Of a stretch of DNA of 64,000 bases, positions 62,932 through 64,000 are shown one piece after another (position 1 is the first letter of the stretch; the number at the start of each line of letters is the position of its first letter). The position numbers and the translations under genes were made by a program. Under the pieces are notes generated by a model. That model worked only from the letters and a program-made list of their open reading frames with translations, did no database searches and was not told the DNA's origin. The DNA is taken from NCBI GenBank assembly GCA_963749365.1, contig CAVVME010000006.1, forward strand, positions 62,001 to 126,000. The letters are read 5' to 3'. The DNA is from WHSW01 sp963749365. GTDB lineage: Bacteria > Actinomycetota > Thermoleophilia > Solirubrobacterales > 70-9.

Positions 62932-64000
62932 TCAGCCGGCGAGCAGGGGGCGGGCGGTCATCTGCTGCGGCTGCTCGAGCCCGAGCAGGGCGAGGGCGGT
63001 GGGCGCGACGTCGGCGAGCACCCCACCGGGCTTGAGCTCGAGGCCGGGAACGGTAACCACGAGCGGGACGGGGTTGAGCGAGTGGGCGGTGTTGGGCGAG
63101 CCGTCGGGCTCGAGCATCTGCTCGGCGTTGCCATGGTCGGCGGTCACCATGCAGGCGCCGCCGGAGCCGTGGACCGCGGTGACGACCTCGCCGAGGCAGG
63201 AATCGACGACCTCGATCGCCTCGACCGCCGCCGGGATCGACCCGGTATGGCCGACCATGTCGGGGTTGGCGAAGTTGATGATCCCGAAGCCGTAGTCGCC
63301 GCCCGACCAGCGCTCGCAGAAGGCCGCCGCCGCGGCCCGGGCGCTCATCTCGGGCTTGTGGTCGTAGGTCGGGACGTCGCGAGGCGAGTCGACCAGGCAG
63401 CGCTCCTCCCCTTCCCACTCGGCCTCGCGCCCGCCGTTGAAGAAGTAGGTCACATGGGCGTACTTCTCGGTCTCGGCGACGTGGAGCTGGCGCCGCCCGG
63501 CCGCGGCCAGTACAGCGGCCAGCGTCGTCTCGGGCTCGTTGGGCGGAAAGGCGACCGGATAGGGCCACCCCTCCCGATAGGAGGTCAACGTGGTCAGCTC
63601 GAGCGCCGGCGCGGAGCCGCGGTCGAACTCGTCGAAGTCGGGCTCGGCGAGCGCGCGCACGAGCTGGCGGGCGCGGTCGGGACGGAAGTTGAGGTGGATG
63701 ACGACATCCCCTTCGGCAGCCCCGTCGTAGTCGCCGATCACGGTCGGTCGGATGAACTCGTCCGTCTCCCCCCTGCCGTGCGCTTCGGCGACCGCCTCGG
63801 CTGCCGAGCCGGCCCGCAGGCCTTCGGCGTGCACGATCGCGTCGTAGGCCAGCTTGCTGCGCTCCCAGCGCCGGTCGCGGTCCATCGCGTAGTAGCGGCC
63901 GCCCACCGTCGCGACCCGCCCGGCGCGGCGGAGCCAGCGCTCGAGCTCGGCGATGTAGGTCGGGGCCGAGGTCGGAAGCGTGTCGCGCCCGTCGGTGAAC
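62932..64000 (-). CDS. gpmI: 2,3-bisphosphoglycerate-independent phosphoglycerate mutase, partial (N-terminus outside)
   Basis: About 356 codons of the C-terminal part are visible; the gene continues past base 64000. FTDGRDTLPTSAPTYIAELE, GRYYAMDRDRRWERSKLAYD, FRPDRARQLVRALAEPDFDE, HVTYFFNGGREAEWEGEERC, FGIINFANPDMVGHTGSIPA, VTADHGNAEQMLEPDGSPNT: the alkaline-phosphatase-superfamily metal ligands and the sugar-phosphate loop are intact. It interconverts 3- and 2-phosphoglycerate with two Mn2+. Confidence 0.95.
   Translation of the reverse strand, partial: FTDGRDTLPTSAPTYIAELERWLRRAGRVATVGGRYYAMDRDRRWERSKLAYDAIVHAEGLRAGSAAEAVAEAHGRGETDEFIRPTVIGDYDGAAEGDVVIHLNFRPDRARQLVRALAEPDFDEFDRGSAPALELTTLTSYREGWPYPVAFPPNEPETTLAAVLAAAGRRQLHVAETEKYAHVTYFFNGGREAEWEGEERCLVDSPRDVPTYDHKPEMSARAAAAAFCERWSGGDYGFGIINFANPDMVGHTGSIPAAVEAIEVVDSCLGEVVTAVHGSGGACMVTADHGNAEQMLEPDGSPNTAHSLNPVPLVVTVPGLELKPGGVLADVAPTALALLGLEQPQQMTARPLLAG

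Overview
The window is about 70% GC double-stranded bacterial DNA. It looks like chromosome of a deep-branching actinobacterium, and Thermoleophilia/Solirubrobacterales is my best guess. This rests on high GC, GuaB3, an A2-type haem-copper oxidase, a ydaO (c-di-AMP) riboswitch over an M23 hydrolase, many small SnoaL-like proteins that begin MSQENVE, and secreted Lys-rich or repeat proteins that I associate with that class. The lineage is inference; no rRNA gene is present.

Layout. (1) 1-4.6 kb: the end of clpP, a NifU-like protein, then a compact set made of an ATP-grasp enzyme, a B12-binding radical SAM protein with a Cys-Cys-Ala-Glu-Pro tail, and a facing DsrE-like protein with a CxxC. (2) 4.6-20.2 kb: an accessory region of small mostly monocistronic genes (SnoaL-like, VOC, RidA, GNAT, DUF899, DUF2243, DUF892, AraC and LuxR regulators, zinc ribbons), several broken genes, a 3' remnant of a tRNA-Arg gene, and a dispersed family of ~100-140 bp repeats lying mostly at the 3' ends of small genes. 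It reads as a genomic island under turnover. (3) 20.3-24.5 kb: cytochrome c oxidase operon ctaC-ctaD-(double Usp-like gene)-ctaE on the minus strand. (4) 24.6-31.1 kb: a glycosyltransferase, small zinc-ribbon and Thr-rich lipoprotein genes, a three-gene ABC exporter, and a secreted decapeptide-repeat protein. (5) 31.1-43.4 kb: a 12-kb minus-strand housekeeping run (rplM, rpsI, glmM, glmS, DUF3352 lipoprotein, acpS, nnr, alr, a CCA-adding-type nucleotidyltransferase, HIT, enoyl-CoA hydratase, infA) joining ribosome, UDP-GlcNAc and D-Ala supply and tRNA maturation. (6) 43.5-47.1 kb: c-di-AMP riboswitch, two M23 envelope hydrolases and a flippase. (7) 47.2-54.0 kb: minus-strand purine/pyrimidine and envelope genes (guaB3-guaA; PfkB kinase, DD-carboxypeptidase, LysM protein, pyrF, HU). 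(8) 54.1-64 kb: glycosyltransferase, argS, sugar epimerase, M48 protease, phosphoesterase, Thr-rich lipoprotein with Ser/Thr kinase, tgt, and the 3' part of gpmI.

A genome-wide style is visible: at least 14 genes have a TANNNT -10 element only 6-9 nt (once 10 nt) before the start codon, so their transcripts are probably leaderless. Others have strong Shine-Dalgarno sequences or 4-nt ATGA/GTGA overlaps (translational coupling).

The best candidates for under-described biology are the ATP-grasp/CCAEP-tail radical SAM/DsrE cluster, the repeat family that punctuates small genes in the island, the double Usp-like gene embedded in the oxidase operon, and ribosomal protein S9 with a ~155-residue acidic repeat extension.
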